Assembly: GCF_900172375.1 (NCBI RefSeq)
Contig: NZ_FWFS01000005.1
Location: forward strand, 124,001-188,000
Reading direction: 5' to 3'
Origin: Aquimixticola soesokkakensis
Lineage (GTDB): Bacteria; Pseudomonadota; Alphaproteobacteria; Rhodobacterales; Rhodobacteraceae
DNA length: 64,000 nucleotides
Below are positions 9,797 to 17,351 of this stretch, piece by piece. Position 1 is the first letter of the stretch; every line of letters starts with the position of its first letter. The notes under the pieces were generated by a model. That model did not search any database. It was not told where the DNA came from and was given only the letters and a program-made list of their open reading frames with translations. Position numbers and translations under genes: made by a program.

Positions 9797-10904
9797 GGGC
9801 GAGTGCCCGCTGCATCAGCACATCGCTGCGGGCGGCTTTGGGGTCGTGAAACGCCCAGAGATCGTGCAATTCCACCCCCAGCGTTTCCCCGATCGCGGCG
9901 CGCCGGGGTGCAAAGGCCACAAGCGTTTCGCCGCCGGTATCAAGGCTCAGGCGAAACCGCCCCCCCTGATAGGTGCAGCCGATCACCCGCGCCCGAACGG
10001 CACCGTCTTGTGACAGGCGCAGGGACTCGGGGCGAATGCTGACGTGGGTCGGGGAGTCTTGGGTGCTGCGCGCGCGCAGGGTCTGGCCGAAAACCGTGAC
10101 ATCGCACTGCGCGCCGTCGCGCGCGCCAAAGGCATTGGAAACCGGACCTGCGGCCTGCAGCGCCACGACCGCCCCCTCGCCCACAAACCCCGCCACAAAG
10201 CAGTCCAGCGGCGCGCGGTAAAGCGTTTCGGGGCTGGCGAACTGGCGGATTTTGCCCGCCGCCATCACCGCCACGCGATCCGCAAGCGCCAGCGCTTCGC
10301 TTTGGTCGTGGGTCACATAGAGCATCGTGGCCTTGGTGCGGCGGTGAAACATCGAAAACACCTCGTGCATCGAGGCGCGCAGCGCGAGGTCCAGATTTGC
10401 CAGTGGCTCGTCGAGCAGGACAGCACGCGGATCAAACACCAGACAGCGCGCCAGAGCGACCCGCTGGCGTTGCCCGCCCGAAAGCTGCGCGGGGCTGCGA
10501 TCGGCAAGGCCGCTCAGCCCTGTGAGCGCCAGCGCCTCTTCGACGCGCGCTGCGCGCTGGGCGCGTGGCACCCGGCGTACCTCCAGCGGATAGGAGACAT
10601 TCTGCGCCACGCTTTTATGCGGCCACAGCGCATAGGATTGAAAGACAATGCCTATCTCGCGCGCCTCGGGTGGCACAAAACTCCCCGCCCGCGCGGCATC
10701 CGCCACGGTCTGTCCACCCAGCGAAATCGCCCCTGCGCTGGGCTGTTCAAACCCGGCTGTCAGGCGCAACAGCGTGGTCTTGCCACAGCCCGAGGGTCCC
10801 AACAGGGCGACAAATTCCCCCGATTTGATCTGGGCGTTGATGTCTTGCAACGCCGCAGCGCCGTCGAATGTCTTGGAAAGATTGCGAAAGCCTAGCTCTG
10901 CCAC
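9789..10904 (-). CDS. ABC transporter ATP-binding protein (FbpC/AfuC type)
   Basis: Energising subunit of the importer encoded with it. The start is placed at the GTG at 10904 (VAELGFRNLSKTFDG), giving 371 aa; the open frame extends upstream but without family support. Walker A GPSGCGKTT, signature LSGGQRQRVALAR, Walker B VLLDEP and the H-loop in YVTHDQSEALALADR are all present. A C-terminal TOBE-like regulatory region follows (SIRPESLRLSQDG). This subgroup serves iron(III), phosphonate and sugar-phosphate importers. The start overlaps the permease gene by 13 nt. Confidence 0.93.
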   Translation of the reverse strand: MAELGFRNLSKTFDGAAALQDINAQIKSGEFVALLGPSGCGKTTLLRLTAGFEQPSAGAISLGGQTVADAARAGSFVPPEAREIGIVFQSYALWPHKSVAQNVSYPLEVRRVPRAQRAARVEEALALTGLSGLADRSPAQLSGGQRQRVALARCLVFDPRAVLLDEPLANLDLALRASMHEVFSMFHRRTKATMLYVTHDQSEALALADRVAVMAAGKIRQFASPETLYRAPLDCFVAGFVGEGAVVALQAAGPVSNAFGARDGAQCDVTVFGQTLRARSTQDSPTHVSIRPESLRLSQDGAVRARVIGCTYQGGRFRLSLDTGGETLVAFAPRRAAIGETLGVELHDLWAFHDPKAARSDVLMQRALAHV

Positions 10905-12598
10905 GGGATCACCCCTTTTGGAAACCGATGGGCGCCGGCTTGGACCAGCCCCATCAAAACGACGATGAGAAGCACGATGGACATCGCCAGAGCCGAGGCC
11001 ATGACCGTGTCGCCGCTGTCTTCGAGATTGTAGATGACCACGCCCAATGTTTCGGTGCCCGAGGACCACAGCAGCGCCGAGACGGTCAGCTCGTTGACCG
11101 CCGTCAGGAACACAAGGATTGCCCCCGCCGCCGCCGAAGGGGCTGCCAGCGGCAAAACGATATCGCGCAACCGCCGCCCCACCCGCGCCCCGACGCTCGC
11201 TGCCGCTTCTTCCATTGCAGGATCAAGCTGGGCGATGCTCGCCTGGATCGGGCGCAGCATGACCACGAAAAACCGCGCAAGATAGGCCATCAGGATGATC
11301 CAGATCGTTCCGTAAAGCGTCAGATCGGTGAACGGCAGGTTGAGGAAGGTCAGGATGCAGGCAATCGACAGCACAACCCCCGGCAGCGCATAGGGCAGGT
11401 CAATGAGTGCGTCGAGCAGGCGGCTGAACCGGCTTGCGCGCCGCTCCATCAGCCAGGCCAGCGGCAGGCAGAGCGCCAAAAGCACCGCCGCTGCAGAGGT
11501 CGCCAGCATCAGCGAGTTGCCATAGGCGCGGCGCGTGACGGGCTGGGTGACCAACACCTCGCGCCAGGCGTCGAAGGTGGCGTTGCCAAAGGTCAGCGTG
11601 ACGCCGTAGGCCGGAATAAGCGAGGTCGCAAGCAGCGCCAGAAGCGGCAGCGCAAGGATGACAAAAATGAACGCCCACAGGGTGATTTCAACCGGACGGC
11701 GCGCCGCACCGAGGCTCAGCGCCAGCGGCGTGCCCGACAGCCCCACAAGGCCAAAGCGGCGGCGCGTCAGCACAGAGCGGCTGACCAGCACCCCGAGGAT
11801 CGCGACGCCCCCGATGAGCAGCGCCAGCACCGCCACTTCGGGCAAAACCGAGGGCCCCATCCCCACAAGCCGTTGGTAAATCAGCGTTGGAAGGGTGGCA
11901 TAGCCCGCAGGGATGCCCAGCATCGCCGGAATGCCGAAGTTGCCCAGGGCGGTGACAAAGGCCATCGCGCCACCGGCGATCAGCGCCGGCAGGGACAGGG
12001 GCAGAACGGTCTGGGTCCAGACCCGCAACGGCCCTGCCCCCGACATGCGCGCGGCCTCCACCAGATCCGCCGGAATCATCCGCAACCCCGCGCGCAGGGT
12101 CAAAAACACCAGCGAGGCGTGCTGAATCCCCAGCAGCAGGATAATCCCGCCGGGCGAATGCAGCGGTTGCGGGCTGCCAAGGGGCGGCGCAAGGCCCAGA
12201 ATTTTCAACAGCGTCGAAGACGGACCCGCCATCTGCATCCAGGCCAGCGCGGTGATCTGGGGCGGGATCATCATCGGCACCATCAGACAGAACACCAAGC
12301 CCCCCTTGCCCCGCAGATCGGTGAGCGCCACGAGATAGGCAAAGGCCCCGCCGATCAGGATCGACAGCACCGTGCCCCCGCCCGCGGTGACCAGCGAATG
12401 GGTCAGCGCGCTGCCCGTCGAGGGGCGTGTCAGCACCGTTGTGAGGTGGCGGGTGGTAAAGCCATCCCCGAACCCGATGCCCTCAAGCAACAGGCGGGCC
12501 ACCGGCCCAAGGGCGATCAGCGCCACCGGCAACAGCAAGAGCGGCAACAGCCGGTCCAAAGACCGGCTGTTGGGGGCATGTGGTGCGTGCAGGCTCAT
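10892..12598 (-). CDS. ABC transporter permease with two fused permease domains (FbpB/AfuB type)
   Basis: A 568-aa inner-membrane protein with two BPD_transp_1 modules in one chain, roughly residues 60-270 and 330-550. EAA-type loops are seen as EAARMSGAGPLRVWTQTVLP and EEAAASVGARVGRRLRDIVL, which dock the ATPase. About 12 hydrophobic segments are visible. The two-in-one layout is typical of FbpB, AfuB and the 2-aminoethylphosphonate permeases. It overlaps the binding-protein stop by 4 nt (ATGA). Confidence 0.94.
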   Translation of the reverse strand: MSLHAPHAPNSRSLDRLLPLLLLPVALIALGPVARLLLEGIGFGDGFTTRHLTTVLTRPSTGSALTHSLVTAGGGTVLSILIGGAFAYLVALTDLRGKGGLVFCLMVPMMIPPQITALAWMQMAGPSSTLLKILGLAPPLGSPQPLHSPGGIILLLGIQHASLVFLTLRAGLRMIPADLVEAARMSGAGPLRVWTQTVLPLSLPALIAGGAMAFVTALGNFGIPAMLGIPAGYATLPTLIYQRLVGMGPSVLPEVAVLALLIGGVAILGVLVSRSVLTRRRFGLVGLSGTPLALSLGAARRPVEITLWAFIFVILALPLLALLATSLIPAYGVTLTFGNATFDAWREVLVTQPVTRRAYGNSLMLATSAAAVLLALCLPLAWLMERRASRFSRLLDALIDLPYALPGVVLSIACILTFLNLPFTDLTLYGTIWIILMAYLARFFVVMLRPIQASIAQLDPAMEEAAASVGARVGRRLRDIVLPLAAPSAAAGAILVFLTAVNELTVSALLWSSGTETLGVVIYNLEDSGDTVMASALAMSIVLLIVVLMGLVQAGAHRFPKGVIPWQS

Positions 12599-13566
12599 TG
12601 AACGCCAAAGACCTCGGCAAAGCGCGCCTTGTTGGCCTCGGAGTCTGCCAGCGCCTGGGCTGGATCAAAGGCCATCAGCTTGATTTCGTCGCGTGCGGGA
12701 AAGCCCTCGGGGCTGGCCACGCCGGTGCGGGCGGGAATATAGCCCATGTCGACGACCAGATCCTGACCCTGCGCACTCAGCAGGAAATCCACAAAGGTCT
12801 GCGCCGCTTCCAGATGGGCGGTGCTGGCCATGATCGCCACCGGTTCGGTCACATAGGAGACGCCTTCCTCGGGGATGACGAAGCCCACGGGCGAGCCTTC
12901 GGCCTGTGCGCGCAGGGCCATGTAGTCCACGAGCACGCCATAGGGTTTTTCGCCCGAGGCCACCGCCTTGAACGTGCCGCCATTGCCGCCTTCGGCGCGG
13001 GCATTATTGGCTGCAAGCGCGTCGTAATAGTCCCAGCCAAGGCTGTCGTCGCCCGTCAGTGTCGCAAGATGGATGAGAGCCGCGCCCGAATAAAGCGGCG
13101 ACGGCATGGCGACAAGATTGGCCATGTCGGGGGAAACCAGATCCGCCCAGGAGGTCGGCACCATCTCGGCGCCGGTGTTGTAAACGATGCCGGTCGTGAT
13201 CAGCTTGGTGGAATGGTAGTAGCCCTGCGCGCTGTAAAGCGAGGCATCATAGGCGGCGTCCTCGGGCGACACATAGGCGACCAGCTGACCCTCTTGCGCC
13301 ATGCCTTCCAGCGTGACCATATCCGAGATCAACAGAACATCGGCCTGCGGCTGGCCGGCCTCGGATTCGGCGGCGATGCGCGACATCAGTTTGGTGGTGC
13401 CATCGCGCACCCATTCGACCTCGATTTCGGGATGGGCCGCTTCAAAGGCGTCGACCGTTTTCTGCGCATCCTCATTGGGCTGGGAGGTGTACAAAGTCAG
13501 AGTTTCGGCCTGAGCCAAAGCGGGAAGCGCCAGCACGAGGGTGGCAGCCAGAAGGGAACGCGACAT
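12595..13566 (-). CDS. Periplasmic substrate-binding protein of the ABC importer
   Basis: A 323-aa family-1 binding protein (FbpA/AfuA/phosphonate subgroup). The signal peptide MSRSLLAATLVLALPALAQA ends at AQA. The mature part starts ETLTLYTSQPNED, followed by FEAAHPEIEVEWVRDGTTKLMSRI and PQADVLLISD, as in this subgroup. The paired tyrosines typical of ferric-binding FbpA are not obvious, so an organophosphate such as a sugar phosphate or phosphonate is at least as likely as iron. Phosphatases downstream and a DeoR regulator opposite support that reading. GGAGACA lies upstream of the ATG. First gene of a six-gene operon. Confidence 0.88.
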   Translation of the reverse strand: MSRSLLAATLVLALPALAQAETLTLYTSQPNEDAQKTVDAFEAAHPEIEVEWVRDGTTKLMSRIAAESEAGQPQADVLLISDMVTLEGMAQEGQLVAYVSPEDAAYDASLYSAQGYYHSTKLITTGIVYNTGAEMVPTSWADLVSPDMANLVAMPSPLYSGAALIHLATLTGDDSLGWDYYDALAANNARAEGGNGGTFKAVASGEKPYGVLVDYMALRAQAEGSPVGFVIPEEGVSYVTEPVAIMASTAHLEAAQTFVDFLLSAQGQDLVVDMGYIPARTGVASPEGFPARDEIKLMAFDPAQALADSEANKARFAEVFGVQ

Positions 13567-13587
13567 CAGTGTCTCCTGATATTTGAG

Positions 13588-13601
13588 CTTTCGTTCGAAA
13601 G
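13588..13601. promoter_or_regulatory. Operator-like site, binding-protein side
   Basis: CTTTCGTTCGAAAG contains TTCGTTCGAA at 13590-13599, lying 22-35 bp before the binding-protein start codon. Its reverse complement TTCGAACGAA recurs at the regulator start. TTCG/CGAA half-sites are characteristic of DeoR-family operators, so this is probably where the divergent DeoR protein represses the transport operon. Confidence 0.6.
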
Positions 13602-13742
13602 GAAGTCTACGGGGCGACCTCTCGCGGGCTGCTTTAGGGGCTGGATATTACAGCTCTGTGACAATTCGAAAAATATATGAAAAATTGCAGATTGCGTTTC
13701 ACGCGCTGGGCGGAAACTATTGTACGGCAATGAGGATCATAG

Positions 13743-13754
13743 GTTCGAACGAAC
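13743..13754. promoter_or_regulatory. Operator-like site abutting the DeoR start codon
   Basis: GTTCGAACGAAC ends directly at the ATG of the DeoR gene and holds TTCGAACGAA, the exact reverse complement of the site at 13590-13599. It occupies the place where a ribosome site would be, suggesting autorepression. A further TTCGAA lies near 13665 between the two. Confidence 0.58.
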
Positions 13755-14522
13755 ATGAGTATCACGGAAACCGCCCGCCGCCGCGACCGTATCGTAAACC
13801 TGCTGTCAAGCTACGGCGAACTTTCAACGACCGCTCTGTCGGATATGCTGGATGTCACGGTGCAAACCCTGCGCGCCGATCTGCGCGCTTTGGACGAGGC
13901 GCGCATGGTGCGGCGGCGTCATGGTGGCGTGACCCTTGCAACGGCCAGCGAAAACATCGACTACCAGCCCCGCCTCACCGCCTCACGCGATGAAAAGGCC
14001 CGCATCGGTCTCAAGATGGCACAGATTATTCCCCACGGGGCCACTGTCGCCATGGGCACCGGCACCACCGTCGAGGCCGTGGCCCGCGCTTTGGTGGGCC
14101 ACAAAGACCTGACCGTGGCCACAAACAACATCCATGTGGTCATGGCGCTGCGACTGGCGGCAGGCATCAAGATCACGCTTGCGGGGGGCAATGTGCGCCT
14201 GCGCGATATGGATTTCATCGGCGCGGAAAGCGCGGAATTCTTTGCGGGTTTGCGGTTCGAACACGCGATATTTTCCGTGGGGGGGATTTCGGCGCAGGGC
14301 GACTTGCTGGACTTCAATCTTGATGAAATCCGCGCTCGAAAAGCGATTTTTGCATGTGCGCAGGAACGGACCCTGGTGATGGATCACGCAAAAATCGGCC
14401 GCGACGCGCCGCATCGCTGGGGGCAGCTGCATGAGGTGGAGCGGGTGATTTGCGGGGGAACCCTGTCGGGCGCGCTGCAGGAGGCCGCGCTGAAAAACAC
14501 CTGCACCATTCTCGAAGTGTAA
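13755..14522 (+). CDS. DeoR/GlpR-family transcriptional regulator
   Basis: A 255-aa repressor of the DeoR class. An N-terminal winged helix-turn-helix covers about residues 5-60 (LSSYGELSTTALSDMLDVTVQTLRADL contains the helix pair), followed by the family hinge RRRHGGV and a C-terminal sugar-phosphate isomerase-like sensor fold (MGTGTTVEAVARAL, VATNNIHVVMAL, LAGGNVRLRDMDFIGAE). Members usually sense phosphorylated sugars or related metabolites. It is divergent from the ABC/phosphatase operon and is expected to control it through the mirrored operators. No strong ribosome site is seen because the operator occupies that position. Confidence 0.93.
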   Translation: MSITETARRRDRIVNLLSSYGELSTTALSDMLDVTVQTLRADLRALDEARMVRRRHGGVTLATASENIDYQPRLTASRDEKARIGLKMAQIIPHGATVAMGTGTTVEAVARALVGHKDLTVATNNIHVVMALRLAAGIKITLAGGNVRLRDMDFIGAESAEFFAGLRFEHAIFSVGGISAQGDLLDFNLDEIRARKAIFACAQERTLVMDHAKIGRDAPHRWGQLHEVERVICGGTLSGALQEAALKNTCTILEV

Positions 14523-14573
14523 CCTATTGGCCCGTAACCTGTTTTTTGGCGTATTTGCCGGGTGCGGCACGCA

Positions 14574-14602
14574 AAAAGGCCGCGCAATCGCGCGGCCTTT
14601 TG
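14574..14602. terminator. Bidirectional terminator between the DeoR gene and DUF1328
   Basis: GGCCGCGC at 14578-14585 pairs with GCGCGGCC at 14590-14597 across AATC. It is flanked by A5 on the left and T4 on the right, so it works in both directions. Confidence 0.85.
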
Positions 14603-14639
14603 TCACTCAAGCAGCGTCATGCTGCGCAGAACGGATCGT

Positions 14640-14813
14640 TTAGACCGGCGGGCGTCCGCGAACAGCGCGCGCAATCATGGCGACCACAAAGAGGATCAGG
14701 AACACGACAAAGAGAATCTGTGCGATCCCAGCGGATGCACCGGCAATACCACCAAAACCAAGAGCGGCTGCAATCAGTGCGACGACGAGAAAAGTAAGTG
14801 CCCAACCAAGCAT
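14640..14813 (-). CDS. DUF1328 small membrane protein (YtjA-like)
   Basis: A 57-aa protein beginning [20 protein letters not shown]. It has two hydrophobic helices (about residues 4-25 and 30-50) joined by [12 protein letters not shown] and a short basic tail RAVRGRPPV. This matches DUF1328/YtjA, small inner-membrane proteins often induced by stress and of unknown role. AGGAGG is 6 nt before the ATG. It ends at the shared hairpin at 14574-14602. Confidence 0.93.
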   Translation of the reverse strand: MLGWALTFLVVALIAAALGFGGIAGASAGIAQILFVVFLILFVVAMIARAVRGRPPV

Positions 14814-14943
14814 GGTAAGCCTCCTAGAGTTGAATTGTGAACCATATCGGCTCGTTGCAAGGACAACCCGCAGGGCGTGCTAAAGTTCCGACCCCTGTCA
14901 CAAAAATGAAAAATGAAGGATAGTAAGGGTTTGATCAGACAAG

Positions 14944-14977
14944 AAAAACCCCGAAGCCGGGACAGACTTCGGGGTTT
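14944..14977 (-). terminator. Rho-independent terminator (minus strand)
   Basis: AAACCCCGAAG at 14946-14956 pairs with CTTCGGGGTTT at 14967-14977. On the minus strand the stem runs into TTTTTCTT. It is 284 nt beyond the nearest upstream stop codon on that strand (15261). Confidence 0.75.
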
Positions 14978-15143
14978 GTGTCTTTGGGCGGGACAGCCCG
15001 TTGACGCGAAAGGATCCTTGGCGGGGACGCGCCTTGGACCACAGGTGGCCGACCAAAGTCGACCGAACAGATCGATCCTTGCAGACCGGCCCATCAAGGA
15101 CTCACGGGGATAACAAACGCCCCTGCTTTGGGCGACGACGCAA

Positions 15144-15167
15144 CTTGGTTTCCAATTGGTTTCCAAG
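15144..15167. repeat. Tandem TTGGTTTCCAA element with dyad symmetry
   Basis: TTGGTTTCCAA occurs twice back to back (15145-15155 and 15156-15166), creating a central CCAATTGG and outer CTTGG/CCAAG arms. It is operator-like in form but has no identified partner gene. Confidence 0.6.
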
Positions 15168-15260
15168 TCATCGCCGCGCAGCACGCGCGTTGCTGTGTTC
15201 CTTTTGGTATGGATAAAACGTCTGACGAGGGTCCGGGTTCCCGAAAAAATCGCCGCGCCG

Positions 15261-16328
15261 CTAAAAACTCAGGAATTCGCGCATGAACGGCAGCGTGATC
15301 TGCGCCCCCGTGACCTCGCTCAGGATCAGCTTGTCCGCCTCGAGCGCAATGTCAGCGATCTGTTTCCAGCCCGCAGGTTTGGCAATGCGGCCAATCGCGT
15401 GACGAAAATCAAACCGCGTGTCGGGGTCCAGAACCAAACCGCCCGCCAACCCCAGATCGGCCAGCGGCGTCTCGCCCGCTTGCGCCTGCGCCTGCGTGTA
15501 GCCGCCTGCAGCATGGCCATCCTCGATGCCCAGAACGCCCTCGTGCCGCCCGTCCCAGGGGCTGGAAAACCGCCCGCCGTTGGACAGCCACAGCATGGTC
15601 ACAGGCGCAAGCCGCGCGTCTTTCAGAAAGAACACGATGTCCTCCTCGGCGCTGCGCACCACCGCCGTCCATCCCCAGCTGCGCCCTTGCGCCTCGACCA
15701 GCGTGACGAAATCCTCATGGCCCGTGCCGGAGGAAAACCGCGTCAGATCGACAGAGCCGTCAAGCGCGGGAAAGGCCGTAATATCCGTGGATTGGGCAGG
15801 ATACTTCAACCGCTCTGCATCCCCGATGGGCTGGGGGGGCGTAAAGGCCAACCGCTTGGGCGAAGTGGAAATCCGCCCGCCCGCGCGCATCCGGATCATC
15901 GGATGCGCCGCAAAGGGCAAAAGCCCCCGCCCGCCGCTGATCCGGTGGGTCTGATAGAGGGTCGGATGATGCGCGCGCAGCTTGATTTCCTTGGCAATGC
16001 GCGCCCCCATCACCTCGCGCTGCAACTCCAGTCGCAAAATCGCCCGCTCGGCAGAATGGGCGCGGGTGACGGCAGCCCAGTCGCTGTTGGCACTCCAGCC
16101 ATGCGGGGGCACGCCCGCCATCCCATGTGCCCCGAAGGGCGCACAAAAGAAATCACCGGCAAGATGGGCATCAACGGGCGCGGCGCAGTCTTTGGCCGCT
16201 TCGGTGCCAACCCAATGGGCGGTGTGCAGCAACGGCCCGCCACCCAGCACCAATTCGCGGATATTTCCCAATTGCGGGTCGAGCGCGACACGCGCGCCCG
16301 GCACCTCTGCCATGATCCAATCACTCAT
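15261..16328 (-). CDS. Galactose-mutarotase-like (aldose epimerase fold) protein
   Basis: A 355-aa cytoplasmic protein. The pattern of beta-rich segments, LYQTHRISGGRGLLPFAAHPMIRM in the middle (histidine-containing, like the catalytic HPYF segment of aldose 1-epimerases) and a late GHEDFVTLVEA followed by VTMLWLSNGGRFSSPWDGRH point to the mutarotase-like fold. The substrate is unknown and conversion of a sugar anomer is inference. No operon partner was found: rlmE lies upstream on the same strand with about 140 bp between. The ATG at 16328 is followed by MSDWIMAEVPGA. Confidence 0.6.
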   Translation of the reverse strand: MSDWIMAEVPGARVALDPQLGNIRELVLGGGPLLHTAHWVGTEAAKDCAAPVDAHLAGDFFCAPFGAHGMAGVPPHGWSANSDWAAVTRAHSAERAILRLELQREVMGARIAKEIKLRAHHPTLYQTHRISGGRGLLPFAAHPMIRMRAGGRISTSPKRLAFTPPQPIGDAERLKYPAQSTDITAFPALDGSVDLTRFSSGTGHEDFVTLVEAQGRSWGWTAVVRSAEEDIVFFLKDARLAPVTMLWLSNGGRFSSPWDGRHEGVLGIEDGHAAGGYTQAQAQAGETPLADLGLAGGLVLDPDTRFDFRHAIGRIAKPAGWKQIADIALEADKLILSEVTGAQITLPFMREFLSF

Positions 16329-16466
16329 CTGCCCGTCCCAAGGAAGATGCCCAAAGCCCCCAAGAAAGGCTCCCCAATCCGGTTACCCGATCACAGTGTT
16401 AAAAATTAATCAAGCACAACGCTGCACGCGCAGCACGAAACGCCCCCGCATCGCAAGATCACGTGC

Positions 16467-17174
16467 CTAGCCGCGATAACCCGTGGCAACCACGAATTTC
16501 TCGGAACTGTCAGAGCGCGAGGCAGGCGGTTTTACATTCACAACCTTGGTGAACTTCTGTTTGAGCAGCTTTTGCAAATCGCCCTCAGCCCCCCCCGCAA
16601 GCACTTTGGCCACGAATGTACCGCCCGGTACCAGCACATCAAAGGCAAAATAGGCCGCCGCCTCGCAGAGCGTCATGATCCGCAAGTGGTCCGTCTGCTG
16701 GTGCCCCGAGGCCGAGGCCGCCATATCCGACATCACCACATCCGCAGGCCCGCCCAGCCAGTCCTTGACCAGCTCTTCCGCGCCCTCGTCCAGAAAATCA
16801 AGCGTATGCGTCTGGGCACCGGCAATCGGTTCGATATCTTGCAAATCGACGCCCAAAACCGTCCCGACCTTCTTGTCGCTGCGCTCGCCAAGCGCATTCA
16901 CCCGCTTGACGGCCACCTGACACCAGCCCCCGGGCGCACAGCCCAGATCGACAACGCGCGCGCCGGGCACCAAAAAGCGGTATTTATCATCCAGTTCCAG
17001 AATCTTGAACGCCGCGCGCCCCCGATACCCCTCCGCGCGTGCACGCCGCACATAGGGATCGTTCAACTGGCGCTCGAGCCAGAGTGTCGAGGACAGCTTG
17101 CGCCCGCGTGCGGATTTCACTTTGACCCGCAAATCACGCGCACCGCGCCCGCTATTGTTCTTCTTCTCGACCAT
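16467..17174 (-). CDS. rlmE: 23S rRNA (uridine-2'-O)-methyltransferase RlmE (FtsJ/RrmJ)
   Basis: Methylates the ribose of U2552 (E. coli numbering) in the 50S A-loop using SAM. It is 235 aa, slightly longer than E. coli RrmJ through a basic N-terminus. The SAM site [10 protein letters not shown] is at 75-84. Catalytic tetrad members are visible as Lys57 (RAAFK), the Asp of [11 protein letters not shown] and the Lys of FVAKVL, with a late [16 protein letters not shown]. The gene stands alone between the mutarotase-like gene and the L,D-transpeptidase gene. Confidence 0.96.
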   Translation of the reverse strand: MVEKKNNSGRGARDLRVKVKSARGRKLSSTLWLERQLNDPYVRRARAEGYRGRAAFKILELDDKYRFLVPGARVVDLGCAPGGWCQVAVKRVNALGERSDKKVGTVLGVDLQDIEPIAGAQTHTLDFLDEGAEELVKDWLGGPADVVMSDMAASASGHQQTDHLRIMTLCEAAAYFAFDVLVPGGTFVAKVLAGGAEGDLQKLLKQKFTKVVNVKPPASRSDSSEKFVVATGYRG

Positions 17175-17232
17175 GGCTCATCTCCGGCTTTGAAAAACGC
17201 ATACCCCAGAACGTCCAGAAGCGCAATTTGGC

Positions 17233-17253
17233 TTCTTTCGGACCCAAATACCC
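17233..17253. repeat. Copy of a dispersed motif TTCTTTCGGA-N3-AAATACCC
   Basis: TTCTTTCGGA at 17233-17242, three bases, then AAATACCC at 17246-17253. The same motif with the same spacing occurs at 63250-63270 and, inverted, at 63302-63322. It lies between the L,D-transpeptidase and rlmE genes. Confidence 0.7.
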
Positions 17254-17287
17254 CGGCCACAGCCCCCAAAGCGCGCACCCCGCACCG

Positions 17288-17319
17288 AAAAAGGGCCGCC
17301 CTTTTCAGGCAGCCCTTTT
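17288..17319 (-). terminator. Terminator of the L,D-transpeptidase gene
   Basis: On the minus strand AAAAGGGCTGCC (17319-17308) pairs imperfectly with GGGCGGCCCTTTT, followed by T-rich sequence, about 30 nt past the stop codon at 17352. Confidence 0.7.
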
Positions 17320-17351
17320 CAAACGTCTTTCTTTGCCCTCTGTATCCGGGA

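Larger units (their letters stand above)
14814..15260. other. Intergenic region with an orphan minus-strand terminator
   Basis: About 450 bp between DUF1328 and the mutarotase-like gene. It holds the DUF1328 promoter on the left, the minus-strand hairpin at 14944-14977 and a tandem/palindromic element at 15144-15167. No protein-coding frame looks real. Its minus-strand RNA could be a long 3' UTR of the gene at 15261-16328 or a separate small RNA. Confidence 0.5.

Noticed and set aside
10868-12601. 577-codon plus-strand frame rich in Arg, Gln and His
   Set aside because: Exact antisense of the ABC permease gene. Composition is typical of a mirror frame of a membrane protein.
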